A stretch of 64,000 nucleotides of DNA from Asterella californica. Taxonomy: Eukaryota > Streptophyta > Marchantiopsida > Marchantiales > Aytoniaceae. Below, piece after piece: positions 21,623 to 31,909 of the stretch (positions are counted from its first letter, which is position 1; each line of letters starts with the position of its first letter). The notes under the pieces were generated by a model. That model did no database searches and was not told where the DNA came from. It saw only the letters and a list, made by a program, of their open reading frames with translations. The stretch covers positions 6,882,001 through 6,946,000 of the forward strand of contig JAYKYS010000005.1 in the NCBI GenBank assembly GCA_036924285.1, written 5' to 3'. A program made the position numbers and the translations under genes.

Positions 21623-21825
21623 CAATGGTTATTATTAACACACGTCAATACAGAAACAACAGCTAATAACGTTTACTAATCAACTAATTCAAAAATATCC
21701 CTTACTCCAGGCTAATGAGAACCGATAAGCTAACATATTATTCGCTGATATTATCAATCTTATTACCAAACCTAGTCTTGGGAAAACTCTGTGCGCATGG
21801 GGCTAAGTAACTCTTACCTGTTATG
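21623..21825 (+). repeat. Dispersed repeat, copy 2
   Basis: Divergent copy of 16505-16760 in the same orientation, shorter by small deletions. Confidence 0.7.
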
Positions 21826-22132
21826 GATAGCGCAGAAAGAAGACAGAAGAGGAAAAGCGTGTTCTCGATGAACACGCTTCGAGGACGAGGAACAAAGGAG
21901 GAAAATGCTTCCAAAAGGTTAATTTCAAAGAGCCTGAAGAATCAAGAGCGTTATTCAAAATATAATAACGAAGTTCTTACATGTGTGTTTCTATGTTCGA
22001 AAGTTTTGATGTTAAACACATATCGTGAATTAAGTAATAGAATCATTTTCCACATCTACTTGTAGTGTGCTGAAGTTCCTACGTCTCCTGCTGGGGGTTT
22101 CCCGTCGTGTCATAAACTTCGTTTGACGTGAA

Positions 22133-22673
22133 CATCGACTTGTAGCTTTTTCCTCCGCAAAATCTAAAATATTGAGGTATTCGAATTCGAATATTGAGGT
22201 ATTAAAGATCAAACCTTTACTGCTATAGAGATTATTCTAATAATCTCTAATGTGCAAAAATACAAACCAAATCTTGGTACGATGTTTTCTTTAAGTTCAT
22301 CAAAATACCTTCTGGAAACATCTACTTGTAGTTTTTCCTTCTGCAAAATCTCAGATATTGAGGTATTCAGATATTAAAGATCTAATCTTTACTGCTATAA
22401 AGATGATTCTAATAATTTTAATTGACGTGTAAAATACAAACCAAGTCTTGGTAGATGTTTTGTTTTAAGTTCATCTAAAGAATACCTTCTGGAATCATCT
22501 ACTTGTAGTTTTTCCTTCTGCAAAATCTCAAATATTGAGGTATTCGAATATTAGAGATCAAACCTTTACTGCTATAAAGACGATTCTAATAATATCTAAT
22601 GTGCAAAAATACAAACCAAATCTTGGTACGATGTTTTATTTAAGTTCATCAAAAGAATACCTTCTGAAAACTT
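22133..22673 (+). repeat. Tandem repeat, three units of about 177-186 bp
   Basis: Units start at 22133, 22319 and 22496, each opening CATC(T/G)ACTTGTAG and carrying TATTGAGGTATTC and TTTACTGCTATA. Units differ by small indels and substitutions. A partial fourth start (CATCTACTTGTAG) lies near 22053. Confidence 0.85.
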
Positions 22674-23094
22674 TTCGTTGTTTTGACATAAAACATCCTC
22701 ACAACAAATACTATAGGAGCACAAAACTCAAGAGAACCTTGGGCTATCTGTTTTATTTGCTCGTAAATTAAAATCCAAGTGGGAAGACTTTACATACCTT
22801 GTTTACAGTGTATTGTTAGGCCAGATGTAAAACATAGCACCAAAGAGAGCCAAAGAGAATTGACAAGCGGATCAGAAAAGTTCAACTCGTTTGGTTTTCT
22901 GCATGTAAAGTAATTTTTAAAAGAATGCATAGTCACTCTCTTCCGAATGTATAGCTTCTTTTTCTTGTACTTTCTGAAGCGCGAGAGCCGAGTCAACACT
23001 TATGGTTTTTCTCCTGCTCTCTCTGTGTTTCCAGGCATGGGCTAACAAATAATTTTTATAGAAATTTTTATCTTTTTATATCTATTTAGTATAT

Positions 23095-23156
23095 ATTTTG
23101 GTGATTTTCCGTGTGTTAGGTTCGGGAGCTTCGCCCGAGAGAGAGCATACGTGACA
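23095..23156 (+). repeat. Truncated 5' LTR end
   Basis: Matches the last 62 bp of the 3' LTR (GGTGATTTTCC through GAGAGAGAGCATACGTGACA). To its left the sequence becomes unrelated AT-rich DNA. Confidence 0.85.
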
Positions 23157-23157
23157 G

Positions 23158-23169
23158 TGGTATCAGAGC
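23158..23169 (+). promoter_or_regulatory. Primer-binding site, initiator Met-tRNA
   Basis: TGGTATCAGAGC, the standard plant LTR-retrotransposon primer site complementary to the 3' end of initiator methionyl-tRNA, one base after the CA that ends the LTR. Confidence 0.92.
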
Positions 23170-23222
23170 AGAACTCTGAACAACGCCTCTTCAGAGGAAG
23201 ATTCAAGGAGTAAACAGTCATC

Positions 23223-24290
23223 ATGACTTCACTTACATCAACTATACCGTCGGCTGGAGGTTCCCAGAGCCCGAGAACTGATACTACGCAACCGAAGGTG
23301 CAGAGATTGCAAGCAATGATTGCTGCTATGGTTGAGAAGATTGCTGCTCTGGAGCAGAGGTCCATAGTCCCTTCTGATGGAGCTGGTCCTTCAGAAGCAA
23401 AGAAGACTGAGAAGCAGAAGGCAGTGGCAGAAATCAGTTCGGAGGATAACGATAGCGGGTCTGCGAAAGCGCAAATGGCCAGAACCGAAAGCACCTACTG
23501 AGTATTCTGGAACCCCTTCACATTTTGTCTTTGATTTATGGGTAACTGCTATAGAGAATTACCTGAATGTTTTTTTGAAAAGCAGTTGGTTTATTTACGC
23601 TGTCAGTAAAATAACTAGAGATGAGATGCAATGGTATTCTCGCACTCGGAAGTCATTGCAGTTGGCTGGAAAGCCAAAGCTGAGCACGTGGGAAGAGCTA
23701 CATGATGGGTTACATAAGTACTTGGTACCCCGCAATGAGTATGCAAGTTACAGGCAAGAACTTGATAGTTCGAGACAAACTGGTAGTATACATGAGTATG
23801 TGAATCGTTTTACTCATCTTACGTTACAAGCAGCTATTACAGACCAGCAAGAACATACTTTTCTTTTCCATAGAGGTTTTTCTGACTGGTACTGATTTGA
23901 GATGGATCGTATGGGCTGGGAAACCCCTCTTGAGGATGTTTGTACCCAGCTGGAGCTTGGAACTCTCCAAGCGCAAGGGAGCTAGGGAAACCATGGCAAG
24001 CGGCAATGATGCTTGCCATTCCTCTGCCCAGAAGACCTGGGAAAATTCGAATTTTTCTAGAAGGTTCAGAAGCCGAGGTAAGGGCAAAGGATTCGGACAG
24101 AGAAACCTGAACCCACAGCCTATTCGATGCACCGAAATCACAAAATGGTAGAGGTTTAGATGGAGGTTCACGGCCAGCTAAGAAACAGACTCGAGAAGTG
24201 CAAAAGGAGGAAAGAACATGTTTCAACTGTGGAGAGAAAGGGCACATTTCTCCCAATATTCCTAAGAAGAATGTTTGAGTTGCAGCGGTT
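23223..24290 (+). pseudogene. gag remnant of the deleted gypsy
   Basis: An ATG at 23223 opens 92 residues with a short coiled-coil-like stretch (about residues 28-45); the frame then shifts near 23460 into a Gag domain (23470-23895, including PEPKAPTEYSGT, WEELHDGLHKYLVPRN and QTGSIHEYVNRF). After a stop at 23893 the remnant continues in pieces to a zinc knuckle (about 24215-24255, CFNCGEKGHIS) whose last cysteine is lost. Several frame breaks make it non-functional. Confidence 0.8.
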
Positions 24291-24461
24291 GGAGGTACTG
24301 GACGCGAAGAATAAGACAACCGGGTGAGTTCAGATGAGGAATCAACTTCAGAAGTTCCTGTTGGTCCTAATGGAAATCCAGGTATAGATAAATATCCTCT
24401 GTTTTCAGCTGAATATTTATCTTAAATTAAAGCATACGTAAAAGATCGTGAGCTTCCTTTA

Positions 24462-24869
24462 TTGCTTGATACTGGGTCTGATATGAATGTACTCAGTCAG
24501 AGGGTAGTATGTGAACTTTACTTGCCTTGTATTAGACTAGTGAGCCCTCTGGTAATTCGAATTTTGCAAAGTCAGATTCGAGTACAAGAGAAAGTTAGGT
24601 ATGATGAAAGTCAAAATGCAAGCATGAGTGTTGTGGTTTACTTGGATGATATTATTGTTTTCTCCCAGACTTGGGAGCAACATCTGCTGGATGTTAAGCA
24701 TGTGTCGGATCAGTTTTTAGGCTTAGTGATTTATTTTTGTAAGTTTATTCCGCAATTGTCTTTATCAGCTAGTTTTGATAATATTTGGGTGATAGTAGAG
24801 AGATTCAGTAAGCAAGAGCATTTTGTGCCTTGTAGAACTGATATTACTACACCCGAAACTGCTGAATGA
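24462..24869 (+). pseudogene. Fused scraps of protease, RT and integrase
   Basis: A 135-codon open frame that keeps LLDTGSDMNVLS (retropepsin), then jumps to VYLDDIIVFSQTWEQHL (the RT catalytic box), FLGLVIYFCKFI (RT connection) and NIWVIVERFSKQEHF (integrase core start). The joins are in frame, so large in-frame deletions removed most of pol. It cannot encode working enzymes. Confidence 0.8.
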
Positions 24870-25319
24870 TTTCTTTCGCATGTTTTCCATTGGCATACTA
24901 AGTCATAGATGGATAGATACACCTAGCGGTTGTATGCATGAGTTTATGCATGTGGACCGAAAGATACTTCTCTATCGAAGCTTGGAAGAAGTTAAGTAAT
25001 ATCCCTTACTATGTCATGCTTGAGTCTTATATGGATTATGAGCGAAAACGTACTAGAGAGCACAGATCTAATCAGACAGAGGCGGGGCATTAAGTCTTGC
25101 AGAGGTATTACCCCGTACTAAGATCATTGAAAGGGGTAAGAGACTGATCACCCCTCCTACTGAAGGTGTAGTTGTGAGGTATGCTGCAAGGCTTATGTAA
25201 GTCTAATCTATCTGCTGGAGGGTTAGAGTCTGTTGCTAGTCTATGCGTTATGTTGTGTTTGTTTGTTTAAACATTAATCAGACTAGTGGTAGGTCTGACC
25301 TTTCTTTGGTGGGGGAGGA

Positions 25320-26863
25320 TGTAACGTATATGCTATGAGTCCGGAACCGGAACCTTGCGGTATGGGACGTAAGGTCTCGAGGTCGATTCTTCATGGTCAT
25401 GGAATCGCGGTGCAACCCAGACGCAACTCAGCGCACCCGGGCGCAAGTTAATTGACATGGCGCATATCGATGCAAGCCCAACTCTGCGAATGTATATTAG
25501 TAAATTAAGTTTGCATTGATGTTGTGTGTTGCAACTTACATGAGACACATGCTACGGCGATGATTAAATACATGCGCGTGGAAGCGAATATCTGAGCTTG
25601 TGGTTAGCTAGAAGAGAAATGCATGGTGCCTCTTATTTTGAATGTTATTTGTGAGAGAAAAATTAATATGAGTAGCTAGGAGTGTCCGTCTCGTCTTAAT
25701 AAACCCGTACGTATTTTCAGATGTGTAACATGAATCCGTATGACAAAGATATGGTTAGGATTCTTTTGGAATAAAAGAATATTATTTTTGAGGGAAAATG
25801 CCTTTGTGACTTTCGAAAATATTAAAGCATTCCCATAGCTGTATTGTTGATATTTAATTATTTATTTATCTGTGAATTTTATCTCCTTACTATAAAGTAA
25901 GTTGAGAGTTATTTTAAATAGTGGAATATTTTAAATATTAAGTTCTGACTTGCTAGGCAAGTTCAGTATATAAAGACTTAAAGTCTTAACATTGAATTCC
26001 TTTAAAAAGGAATTCAGGTAGGTAAATCAGCCACAGGCTGATTTACATTTTAATAGCTGAAAAGCTATTTCTTTTTATTTCTATGCTGACTAAGCATCAG
26101 TTAGAGTATTTCTTTTAAATTATAATTCTGACTTGATGTGCAACTTCATAAAATACTTTAAGTGGTTAAATCAGCCGCAGGCTGATTTCTTTTAAAATAG
26201 CTGTCAAAGTGATTTTTCTGGGAATTTTCTTAAGTGCTGTGACAGGTATTTCGACTTGTACAGAGCCCTGGCCATGTTGGCCTTTTTTCCCATCGTTCAG
26301 GGAAGCAGAAGGATCGAAAGTAGATTTATTAGCTTCGAGTTTTTTGGTTTTGGGAGTTTACTTCAAGGTCAAAACTTTACCGAATTATTGCTGGAGCTGT
26401 GAGCATCCGTTCGGCCTGATTTCAAATGCAGTAGATTAAGCTCGAGGAGGAGCTTAATCCTGTGAAGTTTCAGTTTGAGATCTGCTCGGGAGAGTTCAGG
26501 GGTCCGTGCTGAAGTTCGATCGAATTTCTGTCATAGGAAGTTTACCTTCGGAGTGAGCGTTCGAGATTTTGATTGTTTGGGAGTGAGCATTAGGTCCAGC
26601 CAGGACACCACAAGCAAAGAGACGATGAGTGCTGCTCGTATGAGCCGTCTAGTACTCTACTAAGAGTTTCGGAGGAGTTTTGGAGGAGCGCAGAAGCTGA
26701 AGTTTGCTTATATTTCGATTTGGAGTGATTTGTCTGTATTGCCTGTTTCTGTGTGGATGTAGGTTGCGCAGTGGTTTGAGCAACACAGCAATTTTCGACA
26801 AATTTTGGTGATTTTCCTTGTGTTGGGTTCGGGAGCTACACCCGAGAGAGAGCATACATGACA
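25320..26863 (+). repeat. 3' LTR of the deleted gypsy (1,544 bp)
   Basis: Begins TGTAACGTATATG right after a GGTGGGGGAGGA polypurine tract and ends CATACATGACA, the same end as the 5' fragment. TG...CA termini. It contains the hairpin row at 25925-26188. Confidence 0.82.
25925..26188. repeat. Row of short perfect hairpins in the LTR
   Basis: Eight near-perfect inverted repeats in 264 bp, stems 5-11 bp: 25925-25939, 25948-25962 (ACTTGC/GCAAGT), 25973-25987 (AAGACTT/AAGTCTT), 25994-26015 (GAATTCC/GGAATTC), 26022-26046 (GTAAATCAGCC/GGCTGATTTAC), 26052-26069 (AATAGCT/AGCTATT), 26083-26097 (ATGCT/AGCAT) and 26168-26188 (AAATCAGCC/GGCTGATTT). The 26022 and 26168 hairpins are near-copies of each other. 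Confidence 0.85.
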
Positions 26864-29800
26864 GTTTTTTCATTTAACACTTATATTTTCATCGAGCATG
26901 CATATTCTCGCTCCACGTAAAACCCAAAAAAACTATAAATCAATTGCAAGATTCTTCACGAAGCGAGCGAAATTTTCTTGCACTTATGCCGCTTGTACTC
27001 TTCTCATTTTCACTAGACACTATGGCTAGGATGCATATTCTATGAAGCATGAGGAGGTAATGTGCTTATTAATCTATTAACTAGCCCTTTCGTTGCAAGG
27101 GTGAAGTAATAAATTCACATCTGCAGCTACATTAAACTATGTGATACCAGGCTGTCAAACTTATAGTTTCGGAAGCGAATCTTTGTGCATTTGTGCATTT
27201 CCTTTATGGGTTACGTTCTGATCTCCTCACATCTCCCAGTATGGTTAACATTTTTGGCTAGAACTTTTACATAACACTAACTTATTTCTCGATAACACAA
27301 AGCGAATATAAGTTTTCCAAAAGGCAATTGGGGATGTTTATTTACACTAGACCTCCCACAATCCACGTCGGAGACTTCAGAGTAAACCTCTTCTTTTCTC
27401 GTACCCATCTACCGTAAACCCCATACCCAGAAAAGACAATACACATAACACTTACAGCCTAGAATTCTTCTGCGTTTCTATCCTTTGTTGCCTTCCGCTC
27501 TGAACTTCCATACCTCGCTTGGGATGCATATTTGGAGACTCACAGTTTTAAACCTCCGTTCTTGATTTCTTTTTTCTTTTCTTTTCTCAGAAGAGAAGCA
27601 GGTTTCACTCTTGATAGTTAGAATCTAGGTTATCCAGACTCTTCATTTTGTAGTGGTTGTGAACGTGAAATATCATCCCCTGGGTTACCCAAAGCACTTT
27701 GCCTTTGTTCATAATGTTTTTTCGTCCGAGTTTCATCTGACACGGCATGTAGCACTGGAGGGACTAGAAAGCGTTACAATTTTACACCAAAAGGAATATG
27801 ATTTTGATCTAAGCAGTATCCAGTTGGTCAAGTTTCAGGTTTTTCTGTTTGAGAAAGCTCTATATCCAAAGAAGAATTTTCAATCCAAAAAATATATATG
27901 AAAACATTTTCTTGTTAATCACTTTTTATACCAGGACGGGGTTTAAAGGGCTCAGACCGTGCAAAGGCAGCAGCCTTATGCTGCAGAAAGCCACACGGCG
28001 ATTTAAATACAAGCAGAAACAATGGCGTCGCGCGATTAACCTGCTTCTTACTTGAAAAAAAAAACTCATTCTATAATATACATGCAATATGAAATTTTGG
28101 GAAATGTTGTCTGCTTGTTTTTATCGGAAAATATATAAATAATAAATGGAAATTTTGTACTAAATTAAAAAGAGAGATTAAAATATCTTTAAATGTTATA
28201 TATTATATGAACCCGGAGATGCAAGAAGATTCTTACGTAACCCATAAGGCAAAGAAGTACCTACACGCTCCGTGGAATATAATTTCGAGAGACTAGAAAA
28301 AAATCAAGAAATTAAAAAACTTTTAATTTATTATCTAACCTTTTTTAGCGAAAAGAATAGATAATAAATTAAACCACATGCATATTTCACTTTTTCCTAA
28401 CTTGGACGAGGATGAGTATATGCATACAACAAGAACTTCTCGGGAATTGCTTTCAACTTGTTGTTATCAAAAAATACATAAATGTTGAATGAAAATTTTA
28501 TACTAAACTAAAAAGAAAACTCAAAATATCCCTAAAAGTTAAATGAATATGGGTGCTATCCTATCATCACACCACATCCTGTTTCGCTTATCGCATATAT
28601 TGCCACAAGTTCGGTAAAAAGATCTCGCTATTTAGACCACCTACGAATAGCATTTTCAGGTTTTATGTCAGAACTCCTCCTCCTCTACCCTTACGTACTT
28701 TTCGCCATATAAAGACCACCGACACGTGTACAAAAATTAATACATATGGGAAGTGATTTTTTTCCGCACTACTGCAGTAGCTGGCAAAACTTTTCCACTG
28801 AAGGTGAAGAAGCCGATTACTTCTCACCGACCTATGGTTAGATTTATGGTGGTTGACTCTAGCAATTCGACGTAGCGACACAAGCGAATAATATCCTTCC
28901 TCACGGCCTTGTACATTGAGTTTGGTTTTTTCTTATCGGAAAACGTGTAAATATTATAAATATTATATTGAAAATTAAATATTATTATTATTATATGTTA
29001 ATCAGTCTCCAAGTTTCCAGCAGATCCAGATATACCATAAGTGAAGGCTTGGCTGATGCACTTTGGGGTATAAGTCAGGGACAATAATCTCCAAAAAGAA
29101 TCATTTAACTTTTCTCGCTGGAAAAGTTAGAGCATAAATGAATGTACACTCAGAAAGCACTCCGGCTTTCTGAGTGTACATGGATGAATATCCTACATAT
29201 AGTGAAAATGAAAATCAAACTTTGTGCGAAGCAACACACCCAAGGAAAAGCGACGCGATGAATGGATTAAACTTAGATGAAGCATGCATAATGATTATTA
29301 TCTCAACAAAAACAAGCAAGCTTATTTCATCTTATCCAATCTTTGTAAGCATGTATATTCACTGTTTTGCATCCGTGTCTATGCGAAGTATTTCAGCCAG
29401 AGTCATTGAGTGATAGAATTGTAGTGTCTCATTAGAACGCAACTTCATTTATGCACGCGCCTGGTTACAGACGGTCTGCTAAACTACAGACAGTATGTGT
29501 AACTAGACCTTCGTGTTACAAAGTCCAGAGCCGATAGTACTTTAAACCCCGAGCATAAATATACAAGGATGAAAGTGAATATTCTTTTTTTCCTCGTAGA
29601 GTTCTTTGAGTCTAAAGAAAATATTCTGTCATGGTCCAAAAAACCCGGACATCTTCACTTAACATTTCTCTTTCAATACTAAGTAGTTCATAACTTGTAG
29701 AGCTAGTAAATAGTTTTAATTTCATTGTTTATTTTACAGATTTCGCATTGGGATGAAGACGTGATTACGATAGTGCTTCAGTCAATAGAATAGTTTGTTG

Positions 29801-30225
29801 TAATGAAGTTGCACCGTATTAGCATTGCTCAGAAATGAGAAACGGTGGAATTCTGATGCTAAAAGTAGTCGTGCTGAAAAGTCTCGCTGGACGTGACAGC
29901 ATATAGAGTCTATTCACTAACGCCAAAAAGAACGCCGGGGAGGAGAGACTATGTATTTACTGCATGGGGTTAGTTATTTTCCTTCTGGACCAATGAGCAG
30001 TCTCAGACTGCCCTCTTTTCTGCTCGCTCCCTCCACGCGGGGTTCGCTTCTCCCAGTCGAACTACCATCTCGTTGGAGACAGACGTCTGACAGATTTTCG
30101 AGAGCATTTTCACTTGGGATCCATTATGAAAGTTATTTTGAGTGGACACGAGAAGACATTTTGTAAGTCCGTCATCATTCGTATAGAGATCCGACAACGT
30201 TCTTTCATTAGAAAATGATGTACAC
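26864..30225. other. Intergenic, no gene recognised
   Basis: AT-rich DNA without convincing coding capacity. An inverted repeat at 29142-29181 is listed separately. Two loosely related AT-rich blocks (about 28080-28200 and 28430-28540) share phrases such as GAAAATTTTATACTAAACTAAAA and may be old repeat copies. Confidence 0.5.
29142..29181. repeat. Perfect inverted repeat, 17-bp arms, 6-nt loop
   Basis: ATGTACACTCAGAAAGC and its exact complement flank ACTCCG. Function unknown; it is too short for a MITE and could be a cruciform or the end of a foldback element. Confidence 0.85.
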
Positions 30226-30615
30226 CATATAGGCCAGAAATTGGCTTGATCATACCCCCAATACGATTGTTTCGCTTGATCATACCCCTCTCAACGTTTG
30301 GTTGCTTGATCATACCCCTGACGGGTTATTGACAATAGAACCAGTCATCCTATCTTTGGGTTCATCATTTTAGTATTTTCAACCTTGACTAAATATCACT
30401 GTAAGTCAAAATATTTAACATTAAAGACATGTATACTATCCATATTCTCATTCCTTTAATGTGCAGTCTCACATGTGAGTAACATCACAAAGTGACTGGT
30501 TTTACAAGCAATAGCCAGTCAGGGGTGTGATCAAGCCATACATTGTTAAGAGGGGTATGATCAAGCTCACAGAACCTACTGGGGGTGTGATCAAGACAAT
30601 TTCTGTCATATAGGC
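30226..30615. mobile_element. Foldback/MITE-like element with 30-bp-phased repeats
   Basis: A 372-bp unit (30235-30606) flanked by the 9-bp direct repeat CATATAGGC (30226-30234 and 30607-30615). Terminal inverted repeats of about 125 bp begin CAGAAATTG and end CAATTTCTG. Each arm holds three copies of a 16-bp unit GCTTGATCATACCCCT spaced exactly 30 bp apart: starts 30244, 30274 and 30304 on the left; 30521, 30551 and 30581 (reverse orientation) on the right. The middle, about 30350-30490, is AT-rich and non-coding. A 9-bp duplication suits Mutator-like transposons; no transposase is present. Confidence 0.85.
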
Positions 30616-31329
30616 TGGGTGAACGAGACATATGTATTGCATCACTTAAGGGTGTACATGGTCAGTGCTACCTACAGACTGTACACTACCGAAATACAGG
30701 TTGTGCACTACATTGAAAACCTGGAGTAAAGGAGGTGGCTAGTTGCACGTTGTGGAAAAACATTTGAAGATTATAGTGCATTATATTACTCAAAGGACTA
30801 CATGGTCACTACTTCACTACAAGAGAAACAAAGTAAAGGTACTATAAGCAAAGTACTACGTGCAAAGTATCATTTATGGTGTTATACAGTAAACGATGTA
30901 GGACATGAAGTAAACAATGTAGCTACTGTGGAGATGAACGGTGGTATGTACAAAAACCTTGCAAGACTAGTGTCTGCACCTTATACTTCTATCGGTAGAC
31001 TTCGCTATGATCCCGTGCTCCTGAGCAGTGTTGATGTCAGCAGGAGATGCTCCGGGAGGTCTTCTTCTTCTACGCCTTCCTGCTGTCTGTCCGGGATGTC
31101 GCCTGGTGTGCTCGGATCAGGGTCGACGTGCTTCTCTTGGCTCCTCTCGGTTTTATCTACGGAGTACATGTTTTGATATTGTGGACACCTGCGACATTTA
31201 TGTGTAAAAAATGTTCTCAATGTCTTCGGAAGTCACTTCCTGGGGCTTCAGGAAGGAGTTCCATAATGAATCAAAATGCTGTTTTTGTATACCTGGTTGC
31301 CTAAGGCATCTAGGCGAGGCATTGTATTT

Positions 31330-31857
31330 TCAAGAGGAAAGCATTATCCGTAAACAACAAAGAAAAATGTTAGATAGCGGGTGCCGTGCTTTGTACTTAT
31401 TGAATTGGAGAGCTCTCGGTAAAATGTTCATGTAGGTTAGTTCAACTTTGTCTTTTGTGTCGGCGAATCTCAGCAGCCTAAAAAGTTCACATCCGTCAGC
31501 GATTCATGGCCTGAGAATGTTCTTCATCATGGCAGTGTGGTGTTCTTCTTTCTCGTCCTTGAGACAATATCCAATCATCCTGACGAATGTATCTAGTCCT
31601 CGATTGGAAAGTTGCTTGATGCAAACTTCTCTCCCTACCGGTCGCTCCTTATCCCATCCCAAGGCTTCTAGAATCCGCTTCCTCGTCTCAACCATCGACT
31701 TTGAGTAAATGCGTACAATGCCTTGAAAGTGAAAATGTTGAAGGCTTATCCCTCGTTTTACCAAAAAAAGTTCGAAGAAACACTTGGTATGGATGAATTC
31801 TGAAAGTCTAGAGAAGTGAGAAATATCAAGGTCTATCCTTGTCTTACAAACTGTCAT
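31330..31857 (-). pseudogene. HUH endonuclease (Rep-like) remnant
   Basis: An ATG at 31857 opens 117 codons to a TGA at 31504; the same frame continues another 57 codons to 31330. The peptide carries QHFHFQGIV (an HUH-type His-hydrophobic-His motif) and, about 62 residues later, IGYCLKDEKEEH, which fits the YxxK catalytic tyrosine motif of single-tyrosine HUH replication endonucleases. After the stop come DKVELTYMNILPRALQF and NKYKARHP. Families with this layout include CRESS-type Rep proteins and Replitron transposons. Motif I and a helicase are not visible. A 15-bp hairpin lies 16 bases upstream of the ATG. The family call rests on two motifs and is moderate. Confidence 0.5.
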
Positions 31858-31872
31858 GTCACTCTATGCATC

Positions 31873-31909
31873 TATTTCTTTGATGCCTTGGCTTGGCATC
31901 AAAGAAATA
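31873..31909. repeat. 15-bp hairpin upstream of the HUH remnant
   Basis: TATTTCTTTGATGCC, a 7-nt loop (TTGGCTT), then the exact complement. HUH endonucleases recognise and nick hairpins at element ends or origins, so the position next to the HUH-like frame is suggestive. Confidence 0.85.

Larger units (their letters stand above)
23095..26863 (+). mobile_element. Internally deleted Ty3/gypsy with Met-tRNA primer site
   Basis: A non-autonomous gypsy derivative. The end of a 5' LTR (23095-23156) is followed by the primer-binding site, a gag remnant, a short frame in which scraps of protease, RT and integrase are fused, a G-rich polypurine tract (about 25307-25319) and a complete 3' LTR (25320-26863). 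The 5' LTR is truncated to its last 62 bp, so no target duplication can be checked. Confidence 0.85.

Noticed and set aside
30244..30596. Regular 16-bp repeats at 30-bp pitch as a CRISPR array
   Set aside because: Three repeats point one way and three the other, inside terminal inverted repeats with a flanking 9-bp duplication, in a plant-like nuclear context without cas genes. A foldback/MITE element explains it better.
30802..31176. 124-codon open frame (plus) near the HUH relic
   Set aside because: Low-complexity Ser/Cys-rich translation with no recognisable motif; the minus strand carries the better-supported relic nearby.
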